Below the pieces are notes generated by a model. The model was not told the origin of the DNA. It saw nothing but the letters and a program-made list of their open reading frames with translations, and ran no database searches. From Alkalihalobacillus pseudalcaliphilus (lineage in GTDB: Bacteria; Bacillota; Bacilli; Bacillales; Bacillaceae_D), in NCBI RefSeq assembly GCF_028610675.1, contig NZ_JAQQWS010000006.1, positions 62,001 through 126,000 on the forward strand: a stretch of 64,000 nt of DNA, in the 5' to 3' direction. Both the position numbers and the translations under genes were made by a program. Positions 16,565-24,816 of the stretch are shown in pieces. The stretch's first letter is position 1. Each line of letters begins with the position of its first letter.

Positions 16565-17313
16565 GAAAACAAAATCCTTTCTTCATCTAAATGCCCTGAC
16601 CTCTTCCTTTTTGTTTCTAAATAAAATTCATTATACGTGGAGACATCCCCCCAAAGAGGTTCGCGCCCAGACACAGGTAAACCATATTGTTGTAATGCTG
16701 ATAGTTTTTTGGGGTTATTCGTAATTAATGTAACTGATTTGGTACGTAAAGCTTTTAATACTTGGATCGCTTCAGCATAATTTCTAACATCATCTTCAAA
16801 ACCAAGTGCCTCATTGGCTTCTACCGTATCATAGCCGTTTTCTTGAAGTACGTAAGCTAGTGCTTTACTAAATAAACCAATCCCTCTGCCTTCATGATTA
16901 GCTAAATAAAATAAAGCTCCCTGACCTTTTTCCACAATCATCTTCATTGAAGTCTTCAGTTGGTAACCACAATCACATCGTTTGCTTCCGAAAATATCAC
17001 CCGTGTGACAAATAGAATGCATACGTATAAATGCATCCTCTGCATCTTTAAAGTCTCCATAGACGAGGACACTCGATTGTTGGTGCTCAGCAAGGTTTAG
17101 ATTTTTTAGATTGGCTAGTAATTCTTCAAAGTCATCGCTACCATTTTGAACTCGAAACCAACTATACCAGCTGAATTCAACGGTCTGTCCATCTAGTTGC
17201 ACTGGAAGCTTAATTGGGCCTACCACATATAAATCAAAATCAGTTGATTTTATTAACTGGATTTTGTCTTTTAGTACATTTAATGCCTTGGATCCTTCTT
17301 TTACATCTGTCAT
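16561..17313 (-). CDS. ribA: GTP cyclohydrolase II, monofunctional
   Basis: 250 residues. Opens the imidazole ring of GTP to give the pyrimidine precursor used by RibD. The catalytic domain is intact: zinc-binding HSICHTGDIFGSKRCDCGYQ, NHEGRGIGL, and TNNPKKLSALQQYG. There is no DHBP synthase domain, unlike the fused RibBA of the standard Bacillus rib operon. About 80 N-terminal residues precede the core and look like the region found in stand-alone GTP cyclohydrolase II paralogues. No FMN riboswitch (RFN) could be recognised in the 240 bp upstream. Confidence 0.9.
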   Translation of the reverse strand: MTDVKEGSKALNVLKDKIQLIKSTDFDLYVVGPIKLPVQLDGQTVEFSWYSWFRVQNGSDDFEELLANLKNLNLAEHQQSSVLVYGDFKDAEDAFIRMHSICHTGDIFGSKRCDCGYQLKTSMKMIVEKGQGALFYLANHEGRGIGLFSKALAYVLQENGYDTVEANEALGFEDDVRNYAEAIQVLKALRTKSVTLITNNPKKLSALQQYGLPVSGREPLWGDVSTYNEFYLETKRKRSGHLDEERILFS

Positions 17314-17554
17314 CTTTATTCCCCTTATCTTTCTGTATCTAATTTTAATTTCTATTATCTGTTTTTGTTAGTCTATTGTATCATATACATGTTTGTGCGG
17401 TTGTTTACAAGCTCATACTACACTATATGAATGTATGTTTGTGATGGTAGCTAGAGCTAACCTTCCATGTCCTAAGTTTATTCCACCCGAGTAACTAATA
17501 AAAGTAGGCACAATAAGGTGGTAAGGTATGGTAAAGGATACTAAAGTGATATAC

Positions 17555-18163
17555 TTATTCACGGCTTTTTATCATAAATTGTTTAGCGAATGATTCAAGA
17601 ATATGGATGAGCTGAATGGACATTTCTTCAGGACTAACGTGATAGTCTTTGTTAATCCAATCTAGAATTAAGCCCGCTGTACCGTGAGCCATATATAATT
17701 TATGAGCATCATAATTAATATCTCGACGTTGATTCACGGCGATTAAATAAAAATCTTCTTTTAAAACTTCGTAAATGGCCTGTGGTAAATCTCGATGTAA
17801 GCCAGGTATCGTATCGTCGATTCTATATAAATTAAAGAAGTTCTGATTCTGATGAATAAAATGAATTAACTCAAATGAATGAGGTCCCATTGATATCGTT
17901 TCAACACTCTTTTCCCTTTCATATTTATTCACACTTTTTTCTTTAATATAACGAAACATTTCTGCTTGTAGATCTTCTGTTAAACAATATTTATCCTGAT
18001 AATGCAAATAAAAAGTGGTTCTATTATATTCAGCCTTTCTAATAATATCGGTGACCGATACATGACTGAAACCTTTTTCGTGAATTAACTCAATGAATGC
18101 CTGTTTGAAGTATGATTTTGTTCGCTCCCCTTGTTTCGTCGAACGACTTTGCTCCGAGTTCAT
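17555..18163 (-). CDS. TetR-family transcriptional regulator
   Basis: 202 residues, ATG preceded by AAAGGAG. Helix-turn-helix: FIELIHEKGFSHVSVTDIIR then AEYNRTTFYLHYQDKYCL. The C-terminal domain resembles the DhaS/YdgC-like TetR group, with the helix HGTAGLILDWINKDYHVSPEEM. It is divergent from the SDR gene at 18317, with 153 bp between them, so it probably controls that gene and itself. Confidence 0.88.
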   Translation of the reverse strand: MNSEQSRSTKQGERTKSYFKQAFIELIHEKGFSHVSVTDIIRKAEYNRTTFYLHYQDKYCLTEDLQAEMFRYIKEKSVNKYEREKSVETISMGPHSFELIHFIHQNQNFFNLYRIDDTIPGLHRDLPQAIYEVLKEDFYLIAVNQRRDINYDAHKLYMAHGTAGLILDWINKDYHVSPEEMSIQLIHILESFAKQFMIKSRE

Positions 18164-18240
18164 GTATGATTTCTCCTTTAAATCAACATATTAAGTAAAA
18201 GTGTAGTTAAAATAGACAGTTTAAAAGGGTTTACTGATTG

Positions 18241-18269
18241 TTGACCATTCTGTGTCCGTTTACACTATA
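18241..18269 (+). promoter_or_regulatory. candidate sigma-A promoter of the SDR gene
   Basis: TTGACC, 17 bp, ACTATA. The -10 box is imperfect. The start codon is about 48 bp downstream, and the site lies in the region shared with the divergent TetR gene. Confidence 0.45.
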
Positions 18270-18316
18270 GAAGTTGTAAAAATCTTATCATAACATCTCT
18301 GGAAGGGGTAGTTTTC

Positions 18317-19099
18317 ATGAATCGTTTTAAAGAAAAAGTCGTTATCATTACAGGTGGAGGCTCTGGTTTGGGTCGTGCTGCTGCACAACAAATTGCTTCC
18401 GAAGGGGCTAAGTTAGTGCTTGTCGACCTGAGTCTGAAAGGTCTTGAGGAAAGTAAACAAGAAATTACGAGTACGATTCCTGATGCAACGATCGAGCTTG
18501 TTGAAGCAAATGTAGCCAACGAAGAGGATGTAAAGAAGTATGTCCAATTTACAATAGACAAATTCGGTCAAATCGATGGATTTTTCAATAATGCGGGGAT
18601 TGAAGGAAAACAAAACTTAACCGAGGATTATGGCATCGAGGAATTTCAACGTGTTGTCGATGTTAATTTAAATGGTGTTTTTTATGGAATGAAGCATGTG
18701 CTAAAGGTTATGAAAGAGCAAGGATTTGGCTCTATTGTTAATACAGCATCTGTCGGTGGAATTCGTGGTGTTGGTAATCAATCGGGTTATGCAGCGAGCA
18801 AACACGGTGTTGTTGGCTTAACGAAAAACTCTGGTATTGAATACGGACAGTTTGGTGTGAGTATTAAAGCAATCGCTCCTGGAGCTATTATGACAGCGAT
18901 GGTTGAAGGTTCATTACGCCAAATGGGAGGCGATAATTGGGAGGAAGCTGGTAAAGAGTTTGTTAAAGCGAATCCGATGCTCCGCTTTGGTAAACCGGAG
19001 GAAGTAGGATACTTAGTGGCATTCCTTTTATCTAACCAAGCAGACTTTATTAATGCGACAGTGATTCCAATTGATGGTGGACAATCTTATAAATATTAA
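18317..19099 (+). CDS. short-chain dehydrogenase/reductase (SDR)
   Basis: 260 residues, classical SDR. NAD(P)-binding GGGSGLGRAAA, Asp after the second strand (LVDLSLKG, suggesting NAD), NNAGIEG, the catalytic Ser in NTASVGG, the Tyr/Lys pair YAASKHGVVGLTKN and the C-terminal IPIDGGQSY. AAGGGG precedes ATG. Substrate unknown. It is divergent from a TetR regulator and ends in a strong terminator, so it is a single-gene regulon. Confidence 0.92.
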   Translation: MNRFKEKVVIITGGGSGLGRAAAQQIASEGAKLVLVDLSLKGLEESKQEITSTIPDATIELVEANVANEEDVKKYVQFTIDKFGQIDGFFNNAGIEGKQNLTEDYGIEEFQRVVDVNLNGVFYGMKHVLKVMKEQGFGSIVNTASVGGIRGVGNQSGYAASKHGVVGLTKNSGIEYGQFGVSIKAIAPGAIMTAMVEGSLRQMGGDNWEEAGKEFVKANPMLRFGKPEEVGYLVAFLLSNQADFINATVIPIDGGQSYKY

Positions 19100-19106
19100 T
19101 GTTGAG

Positions 19107-19137
19107 ACAGCACTTGGTGATTCCAAGTGCTGTTTTT
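19107..19137 (+). terminator. terminator of the SDR gene
   Basis: Perfect 11-bp stem ACAGCACTTGG/CCAAGTGCTGT, 5-nt loop, then TTTTGT. The dispersed repeat begins directly behind the T-tract. Confidence 0.9.
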
Positions 19138-19138
19138 G

Positions 19139-19505
19139 TATGAAAGTTAGTGCGAACATGGAGCATTGCTCGTCGCTACCGAAAATGATGCTTCGCGTCC
19201 TGCGGGGTAGTGCTGAACTAACTGGCACAGCCAGTGGATTTTAGCCCGCCACTACGTCCCGCGGGAGTCTCCGCATATTTTCGTCCGCTAGCTTAATCTA
19301 AATTCTCAAGTTCAAAAGCAGCCTCACAGCATTCATTAAAATAAACCAGAACAAAAATCAAGTGAATGGAGACCCAACAAGCCAAGGACTATCCGCCACT
19401 TTCATGATTGTTAGTGATGAGTTGCTTCATTAAGTCATTATGGAAGTTTTGTAAAGTGTACTTAGGGGCGATAGGTTGTGTCTTGAAGGTACTTTATTCC
19501 CTTCA
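19139..19505. repeat. dispersed intergenic element, copy 1
   Basis: Begins TATGAAAGTT (19139-19148). A GC-rich core follows with imperfect complementarity (TGCGGGGTAGTGC... CCCGCGGGAGTCTCCGC). Then come the AAGTGAATGGAGACCC segment, the segment CACTTTCATGATTGTTAGTG that corresponds to CACTTTCATCTTTGTTGGTG in other copies, and GGTTGTGTCTTGAAGG, which recurs near 30160. Array B begins directly at its right end. No coding capacity. Confidence 0.75.
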
Positions 19506-19509
19506 CATC

Positions 19510-19930
19510 TTTTCGTGTGACTTTACTCACTCATTTCCCTTGAGTAACTGACTCGTTCGGCTCTTTTCGTGACTTTACTTACTCACTTCCCTCGAGTAAC
19601 TGACACGTTCTTACCTTTTCCTTACTTTACTCACTCACTTCCCCCGAGTAACTGACACGTTCTTACCTTTTCCTTACTTTACTCACTCACTTCCCTCGAG
19701 TAACTGACTCGTTCGGCTCTTTTCGTTACTTTACTCAGCCTCTTACCTTGAGTAACTGACATGTTCAGCCCTTTTCGTTACTTTACTCAGCCTCTTACCT
19801 TGAGTAACTGACTCGTTCGGCTCTTTTCGTTACTTTACTCGCTCACTTCCCTCGAGTAACTGACACGTTCCTACCTTTTCGTTACTTTACTCGCTCTGTT
19901 CCTTTCAGTAACTGACATATTATTAGCCCT
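19510..19930. repeat. Array B: eight 52-bp units (GAGTAACT family)
   Basis: GAGTAACTGAC begins at 19542, 19594, 19646, 19698, 19750, 19802 and 19854, with a final CAGTAACTGAC at 19906: exactly 52 bp apart each time. Units read GAGTAACTGACNCGTTC, a pyrimidine-rich stretch, then GTTACTTTACTC and about 15 bp to the next GAGTAACT. TTACTC and GAGTAA form a short stem. It lies between the SDR terminator and the fhs promoter, so it is transcribed only by read-through. Confidence 0.92.
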
Positions 19931-20019
19931 TTCATGCAGACTCTGCGGTTGCTTTATATTTAGTTCATGATATTTTTAAAAATAATGTTTATTCAGACTC
20001 GGGTAAGAACTTGAAACAA

Positions 20020-20028
20020 TGGTACAAT
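20020..20028 (+). promoter_or_regulatory. candidate extended -10 promoter of fhs
   Basis: TGGTACAAT has the TGN extension before a -10-like TACAAT, 50 bp upstream of the start codon. No good -35 is visible. Confidence 0.35.
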
Positions 20029-20077
20029 AAGAAATGTATGAATGATCATTATTTGGACGTTTCGGGGGGCAGACAGA

Positions 20078-21766
20078 GTGAATATGAAGCTAGAAGCAAA
20101 GTCAGATATTGAAATCGCACAAAATGCACAGATAAAACCAATTACGGAAGTAGCTGTACAGATTGGATTAGAACATGATGATTTAGAGCTTTATGGTAAA
20201 TATAAAGCAAAGCTCTCATTTGAGGCATTAAAAAAGCTAAAAACAAAAAATAGTGGAAAATTAATTTTGGTAACGGCTATAAATCCGACACCAGCCGGTG
20301 AAGGAAAGTCAACGGTTACAGTTGGATTAGGAGATGCTTTTAGTAAACTTGGCAAAAAAACAGTTATTGCACTACGTGAACCTTCATTAGGGCCCACAAT
20401 GGGAATGAAAGGTGGCGCAACAGGAGGTGGCTATTCACAAGTCTTACCTATGGAAGATATCAACCTTCATTTTACTGGTGATATTCATGCCATCACATCA
20501 GCAAATAACGCATTAGCTGCATTAATCGATAACCATATTCAACAAGGAAACGAACGACAAATTGACCAACGTAGAATTGTTTGGAAGCGAGCACTTGATT
20601 TAAATGACCGCGCCTTAAGAAAAGTAGTTATTGGATTAGGTGGGTCAACACAAGGAGTACCTCGTGAGGATGGTTTTGATATTACTGTCGCTTCAGAAAT
20701 TATGGCAGTCCTCTGTTTAGCGACCGATATTCAAAACTTAAAAACACGATTAGGTCAAATGGTCGTTGCTTACGATTTACAAAAGCAACCTGTTACCGTC
20801 AGTGACCTTGGTGTGGAAGGTGCATTAACACTACTGTTAAAAGATGCGGTCAAACCTAATCTCGTACAAACAATGGAACATACCCCAGCCATAATTCACG
20901 GTGGACCGTTTGCCAATATCGCACATGGTTGTAATAGTGTTATTGCGACTCAGACTGCAACAAAATTAGCTGATTACGTTATTACAGAAGCTGGGTTCGG
21001 AGCCGATTTAGGTGCTGAGAAATTTTTAAACATCAAAATGAGAAGTGCCGATCTCAAACCAGAAGCCGTGGTTATCGTCGCAACAATTCGCGCGTTAAAA
21101 ATGCATGGTGGTGTCGCTAAAACCGATTTGAAAGAGGAAAATATCGAAGCACTTGAAAAAGGTTTTGCCAATCTCCGTAAACATGCTGAAACGATTCAAA
21201 GCTTCGGCTTGCCGTTCGTCGTTGCCGTTAATCGATTCACAACAGATACAGAAGCTGAAATGAACCTATTACATACTCTTTGTGAAGAAGCTGGTTATCC
21301 TGTCTCACTTACAGAAGTGTGGGAAAAAGGTGGAAATGGCGGTGTTGATTTAGCGAAGCAACTACTTCATACAATTGAAATAAAGGAAGCGAACTTCGCT
21401 CCACTCTATCAGCTATCTGATTCATTAGCGGAAAAGATCACAACAATTGCTCAAAAGGTATACGGAGCTACGCATGTTGAATTTTCACCTAAATCACAAA
21501 AGCAATTACTTAATTTTGAAAAATTCGGTTGGGGTCACCTGCCTATTTGTATGGCCAAAACGCAATATTCCCTTTCTGATGACCCAGCAAAACTTGGACG
21601 GCCACAACCGTTTTCCATTACCATTCGTGAATTAAAGCCATCCATTGGTGCAGGTTTTATCGTTGCTTTAACCGGTAATGTCATGACAATGCCAGGACTT
21701 CCTAAAATGCCTGCCGCACTTAATATGGATGTCGATGAAAATGGGCAAGCTTTAGGTCTGTTTTAA
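20078..21766 (+). CDS. fhs: formate--tetrahydrofolate ligase
   Basis: About 562 residues, normal length. ATP-dependent formation of 10-formyl-tetrahydrofolate in one-carbon metabolism. GTG at 20078 chosen because GGGGGG lies 8-9 bases upstream; MKLEAKSD two codons later is an alternative, and the frame further up to 20042 lacks a site. Family motifs: PTPAGEGKSTVTVGLGDA (ATP P-loop), REPSLGPTMGMKGGATGGGY, FTGDIHAITSANNAL, PFANIAHGCNS and TEAGFGADLGAEKF. It is a single gene followed by a stem-loop. Confidence 0.96.
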   Translation: MNMKLEAKSDIEIAQNAQIKPITEVAVQIGLEHDDLELYGKYKAKLSFEALKKLKTKNSGKLILVTAINPTPAGEGKSTVTVGLGDAFSKLGKKTVIALREPSLGPTMGMKGGATGGGYSQVLPMEDINLHFTGDIHAITSANNALAALIDNHIQQGNERQIDQRRIVWKRALDLNDRALRKVVIGLGGSTQGVPREDGFDITVASEIMAVLCLATDIQNLKTRLGQMVVAYDLQKQPVTVSDLGVEGALTLLLKDAVKPNLVQTMEHTPAIIHGGPFANIAHGCNSVIATQTATKLADYVITEAGFGADLGAEKFLNIKMRSADLKPEAVVIVATIRALKMHGGVAKTDLKEENIEALEKGFANLRKHAETIQSFGLPFVVAVNRFTTDTEAEMNLLHTLCEEAGYPVSLTEVWEKGGNGGVDLAKQLLHTIEIKEANFAPLYQLSDSLAEKITTIAQKVYGATHVEFSPKSQKQLLNFEKFGWGHLPICMAKTQYSLSDDPAKLGRPQPFSITIRELKPSIGAGFIVALTGNVMTMPGLPKMPAALNMDVDENGQALGLF

Positions 21767-21779
21767 TTATATTGCAACC

Positions 21780-21812
21780 AAACCCTAAGTAATTATGACT
21801 TTCTTAGGGTTT
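21780..21812 (+). terminator. terminator of fhs
   Basis: 10-bp stem AAACCCTAAG/CTTAGGGTTT with a 13-nt loop, 13 bp after the stop codon. The T-tract is weak. Confidence 0.65.
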
Positions 21813-21890
21813 AGTTATTATATTAAATAGAAATCCATTCCCTAAATTATTAATCTAGTCTCCAACACTTCCTTTTCAATAGTTCGAATA

Positions 21891-21925
21891 AAAAAGCTAA
21901 CCACAGTGGCTAGCCAAACTTTTTG
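21891..21925 (-). terminator. terminator-like stem downstream of the 34-residue peptide gene
   Basis: Minus strand GGCTAGCCACTGTGGTTAGC is nearly palindromic and is followed by TTTTTTATT. It lies about 75 bp past the peptide stop. Confidence 0.5.
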
Positions 21926-21998
21926 GATATAGGTGACAATCATATCGATATATTAACTATTATTTTAGAAGTAGACTGATACCAAATCAAAAATTTCA

Positions 21999-22103
21999 TT
22001 AATGATCAAAGTTACTAGGGTTATATAAACCTACTACACCAATTATTATAAAGATTAACAAAATAACGATGACAATTACTATAATTTTAGTTAGTTTTGA
22101 CAC
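21999..22103 (-). CDS. 34-residue single-span membrane peptide
   Basis: GTG start with AAGGAGAG at good spacing. It encodes MSKLTK, then a run of about 19 Ile/Val/Leu/Phe residues, then GVVGLYNPSNFDH and stop. A basic N-terminus plus one membrane span and a short outside tail is the usual shape of bacterial micro-membrane proteins, for example regulators or toxin-like peptides. A decayed relative with the same tail pattern is seen at 2732-2854. Function unknown. A terminator-like stem follows. Confidence 0.6.
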   Translation of the reverse strand: MSKLTKIIVIVIVILLIFIIIGVVGLYNPSNFDH

Positions 22104-22156
22104 CTAATCTCTCCTTGTAGTTTTATTAATTTGTACCTATCGTTCTCCAAAATATT

Positions 22157-22414
22157 CTAGTTACGTATCGGATAAACAAGTTCATTCTCCACAAAAATCC
22201 TACAACTAATCGAGAAAAATCCACCAATAGAAACTTTTACATTCCTTACTTCATTATTAACATTTATAAATTTCCCTTTTAGGGTTCCTCTAAAAGATAG
22301 ACCTAGATTTTCATCTTGTAAATTTCCATCAATATATAATTTCTCTCCGTTTATCCATGTATTTATCACTGAAATTTGATGCCCTTCATAATTGACTTCA
22401 AATGTTTTCTCCAC
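22157..22414 (-). CDS. hypothetical protein, 85 residues
   Basis: Start GTG at 22414 (EKTFEVNYEGHQISV) chosen because AAAAAGGGGTG lies upstream at fair spacing; the frame continues to 22552 without a site. It is mostly alternating polar and hydrophobic residues, compatible with an all-beta fold (NTWINGEKLYIDGN, FRGTLKGKFINV). No membrane span, no known family. It lies 53 bp upstream of the tiny membrane peptide on the same strand, so the two may be co-transcribed. Confidence 0.6.
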   Translation of the reverse strand: MEKTFEVNYEGHQISVINTWINGEKLYIDGNLQDENLGLSFRGTLKGKFINVNNEVRNVKVSIGGFFSISCRIFVENELVYPIRN

Positions 22415-22645
22415 ATTCACACCCCTTTTTGGATTATTAATAAAATTTCGATTTAAGTTTATTTTATCATAGACTTTTAAGCTATCTCCATTGATTTTGT
22501 CCTGAACTACCTGAGTCTTTAGCAACATAAAGAAAAACTTCATGCCACTCAACTCATCTATAATATCTGATTATTCCTCATCTTCTATTCTCCAGTTCAT
22601 ATAAGACCACAATGAGGTATATTCATTAAATTACTGCCGCTGATT

Positions 22646-22720
22646 CAGTGCGATTAATTCTTTCACCTTTACCAGCAAGAACTTAGACTAGTACCTTTCA
22701 TGAATAACAGTATATAGGTT
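22646..22720. repeat. direct repeat, left copy
   Basis: Contains AGCAAGAACTTAGACTAGTA and CC (22674-22695), identical to 26723-26744. Looser similarity extends on both sides (CAGTGCNNTTAAT... before, NNCAGTATA after). The two copies bracket the phosphotransferase, two gene remnants and the saccharopine-dehydrogenase-like gene. Confidence 0.75.
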
Positions 22721-22825
22721 TATAATTTGCTCTTTCAAATACTTTTTTCGCAAATTTCCATATGATGTTTGTTGATTTTAGTAAGTATCTTTTATAGAAT
22801 ATTTATCATATTAGGAGGTCTTTGT

Positions 22826-22870
22826 TTGAAAAACTTATGTTTAAGTCTGGTTCAACACTTTTCTCAATAG
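22826..22870 (+). CDS. 14-codon ORF with strong ribosome binding site, candidate leader peptide
   Basis: AGGAGG (22813-22818) is followed at 7 nt by TTG and a short frame encoding MKNLCLSLVQHFSQ, with its stop 25 bp before the phosphotransferase start. An overlapping frame from TTG at 22822 encodes 23 residues and ends TGA two bases before that ATG, which would couple translation. Either would be an upstream ORF controlling the kinase gene. No clear attenuator stem was found. Confidence 0.4.
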   Translation: MKNLCLSLVQHFSQ

Positions 22871-22895
22871 TAAATAAACGAGGAGAGTGTTGAAA

Positions 22896-23867
22896 ATGAT
22901 AGAAACTAAAATTATTGATGTACTGAGCGAACAGTATGATTTAAAGATTAACAAATTAACACAACTTAGCAACCATAACGTCGCTGCAACGTATCACTTA
23001 AATACGTCCAAGGGAGAATATGTTCTTAAACGTATCCCATCATCTATTGATGCTCCCGAAGAAGAAGGGAAATTGGTCAAGTACCTTCACGAAAACGAAA
23101 TTTCGGTAGCGAGAATCGTACAATCTAATCATGGCACCTATACTTTCTTAGTCGATGGTAATAATTATCACTTACAAGAATATATCAGGGGCGAAACCTT
23201 TGACTTAAATAGTGGAACGCAACGGTTCATGGACTTATCTGCCCAAAATTTAGGAAAAATTCAAGATGTATTATCAAACATCCCTAATTTAAAAAAAGGA
23301 CTGATTAATCAAGAATTGTTTACTAGTAATCAAATTGATATTGCTCGTCAATCTTATCTGAATACGTTAAGAAAGGCACAGCAATTAAATGATACTATGA
23401 TTATAGAAGACATAACGAAACGACTAGAATATCTAAAATCAGTTAGTAACTATTCGTTTGATTATTCTAGGCTTACCATTACGAACTCACACGGAGACTA
23501 CTATACTTCTCAAATAATAAATAAAGACACAAAATTATACACAATTGATTGGACAGATGCCTGTTATTTACCCGCTTGCTGGGAAGTAATCATGTCATTT
23601 GCTTATGCAGATCCTATTGCTAAGAGTGGAGAAATTAACGTTAATTCACTTAAACGATATGTAGAGAATTATTCAAAGAACTTTACTCTTAACGAATACG
23701 ATTTAAATGCGATGACTTATCTTTATTTCTTCCAGTTGGCAGTTAGTAACTTCTATGAACCATATGAACAGCTACCAAAGGAATATTTAGAAATTGCTAT
23801 GCTGACAACCAAACAGTTAACATGGCTAAATAGAAATGTGGATTCTTTAACTTCAAAATTAGTTTAA
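22896..23867 (+). CDS. aminoglycoside phosphotransferase (APH)-family kinase-like protein
   Basis: 323 residues. ATG at 22896 has CGAGGAGAG nine bases upstream. The APH/choline-kinase fold is visible: a glycine-poor N-lobe with EYVLKRIP (the ATP-binding Lys), NYHLQEYIRGE hinge, catalytic HGDYYTSQ (about residues 204-211) and metal-binding IDWTDA. The usual catalytic-loop motif is HGDxxxxN; here the Asn is Gln, which may alter metal binding. It looks nearer to the CotS/YtmP/homoserine-kinase-like group than to true antibiotic enzymes. Substrate unknown. Preceded by a leader ORF and closed by a strong terminator. Confidence 0.8.
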   Translation: MIETKIIDVLSEQYDLKINKLTQLSNHNVAATYHLNTSKGEYVLKRIPSSIDAPEEEGKLVKYLHENEISVARIVQSNHGTYTFLVDGNNYHLQEYIRGETFDLNSGTQRFMDLSAQNLGKIQDVLSNIPNLKKGLINQELFTSNQIDIARQSYLNTLRKAQQLNDTMIIEDITKRLEYLKSVSNYSFDYSRLTITNSHGDYYTSQIINKDTKLYTIDWTDACYLPACWEVIMSFAYADPIAKSGEINVNSLKRYVENYSKNFTLNEYDLNAMTYLYFFQLAVSNFYEPYEQLPKEYLEIAMLTTKQLTWLNRNVDSLTSKLV

Positions 23868-23872
23868 GGTAG

Positions 23873-23902
23873 AAAAGACCCGTAAAATTTTACGGGTCTT
23901 TT
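23873..23902. terminator. terminator of the phosphotransferase gene
   Basis: AAAAGACCCGTAAAA with its exact complement adjoining, then TTTG: a strong stem with a TTTTT tail 6 bp after the stop codon. Confidence 0.9.
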
Positions 23903-23987
23903 TGTTTGAGTAACCTGCTTCTTTAATGTCATAAGAAAAAGGCTTACATTTAGTTAAGGAAAGCCTCAATACGTACATCTATCATGT

Positions 23988-24230
23988 TCACAAACTTGAG
24001 TTTATTTTGAAAATGAGTGTTACACACTTCTCATTAATTGGGAACTGGACTTCGGTTAGCCAACATTCTGGCTCTCTTTCATTCAAGATCCCATCAATTA
24101 CTGCTTCTCGTAGCGGTTCAATTAATTTATAGTTACTACAATGAAGCCATTGATGAAGTTTAGCATGGGTTTTACCAATAGTTTCATATGGTCCCCGGTA
24201 GAGTAAGCAAGCGTTATTGATTTTCTTTTC
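23988..24230 (-). pseudogene. truncated GyrI-like/effector-binding domain
   Basis: An 80-codon frame with no start codon and a stop in front. It reads YRGPYETIGKTHAKLHQWL, then LIEPLREAVIDGI and ECWLTEVQFPI. This is the C-terminal half of the GyrI-like small-molecule-binding domain found alone or behind AraC/MerR helix-turn-helix domains. The N-terminal part is missing. Frame and motifs are well kept, so the loss is recent. Confidence 0.65.
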
Positions 24231-24552
24231 TCACCTTCTAATAATTTTAACTCCTTTTGATAAAAGAAGAGTGTTTATTCTAATATTCTTACTATTCAAA
24301 ACAAACCCTATATACTAACTATCGTATTTATTCATTCAGGCTATATTTGATACCCAAATCGACCTACCTATTAGAACTTACAGCTTAAAAAATGTATTCA
24401 AGATTTATTGGAACCCATATGAGGTCTGAATCATCTGTCAGGAATTCTATTAAATGTATAAATATGATTATTGAAACCTTATCAATACCTTTTCACATCA
24501 AAAGTGTACCTTTAGAAGAAATATTTTCACAAAATGAAGGAGAGGAATAACT

Positions 24553-24726
24553 ATATTAGGTAAAGACATTTTCTTAACACTTATATTTGGAGCAACCTAT
24601 TTTGTTCTTGTATGGATGATGGGTGATTATGTTGAACCAATATTCGTTATTCTTGTTCTATAAGCCATAAACTTTATAGCTAGTAAAGTTATAAGTAAAG
24701 CTCAAACTAATAATAATAAATCGTGA
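24553..24726 (+). pseudogene. small membrane protein gene with lost start and internal stop
   Basis: AAGGAGAGG precedes a frame that opens with ATA/TTA rather than a start codon. It encodes GKDIFLTLIFGATYFVLVW and MGDYVEPIFVILVL, hits TAA at 24661, and continues in the same frame as AINFIASKVISKAQTNNNKS to a stop at 24724-24726. The continuing membrane pattern and polar tail across the stop indicate a once-intact protein of about 56 residues with two spans. Confidence 0.5.
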
Positions 24727-24791
24727 TTCAATATGAATTTGATGTTAGAAATCATCACCTCACAATACATTTTAAAATTAAGATTAATAAA

Positions 24792-24816
24792 AGGAACTCT
24801 CCATTGGAGGGTTCCT
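24792..24816. terminator. stem-loop, possible terminator on the minus strand
   Basis: AGGAACTCTCC/GGAGGGTTCCT, one G-T pair, 3-nt loop; minus-strand tail TTTTATT. It could serve the 25101-25253 gene. The interval 24817-25100 shows no gene I can support. Confidence 0.4.

Noticed and set aside
17314..17554. Region upstream of ribA examined for an FMN riboswitch
   Set aside because: None of the conserved RFN blocks could be found by eye; only AT-rich sequence with a possible promoter.
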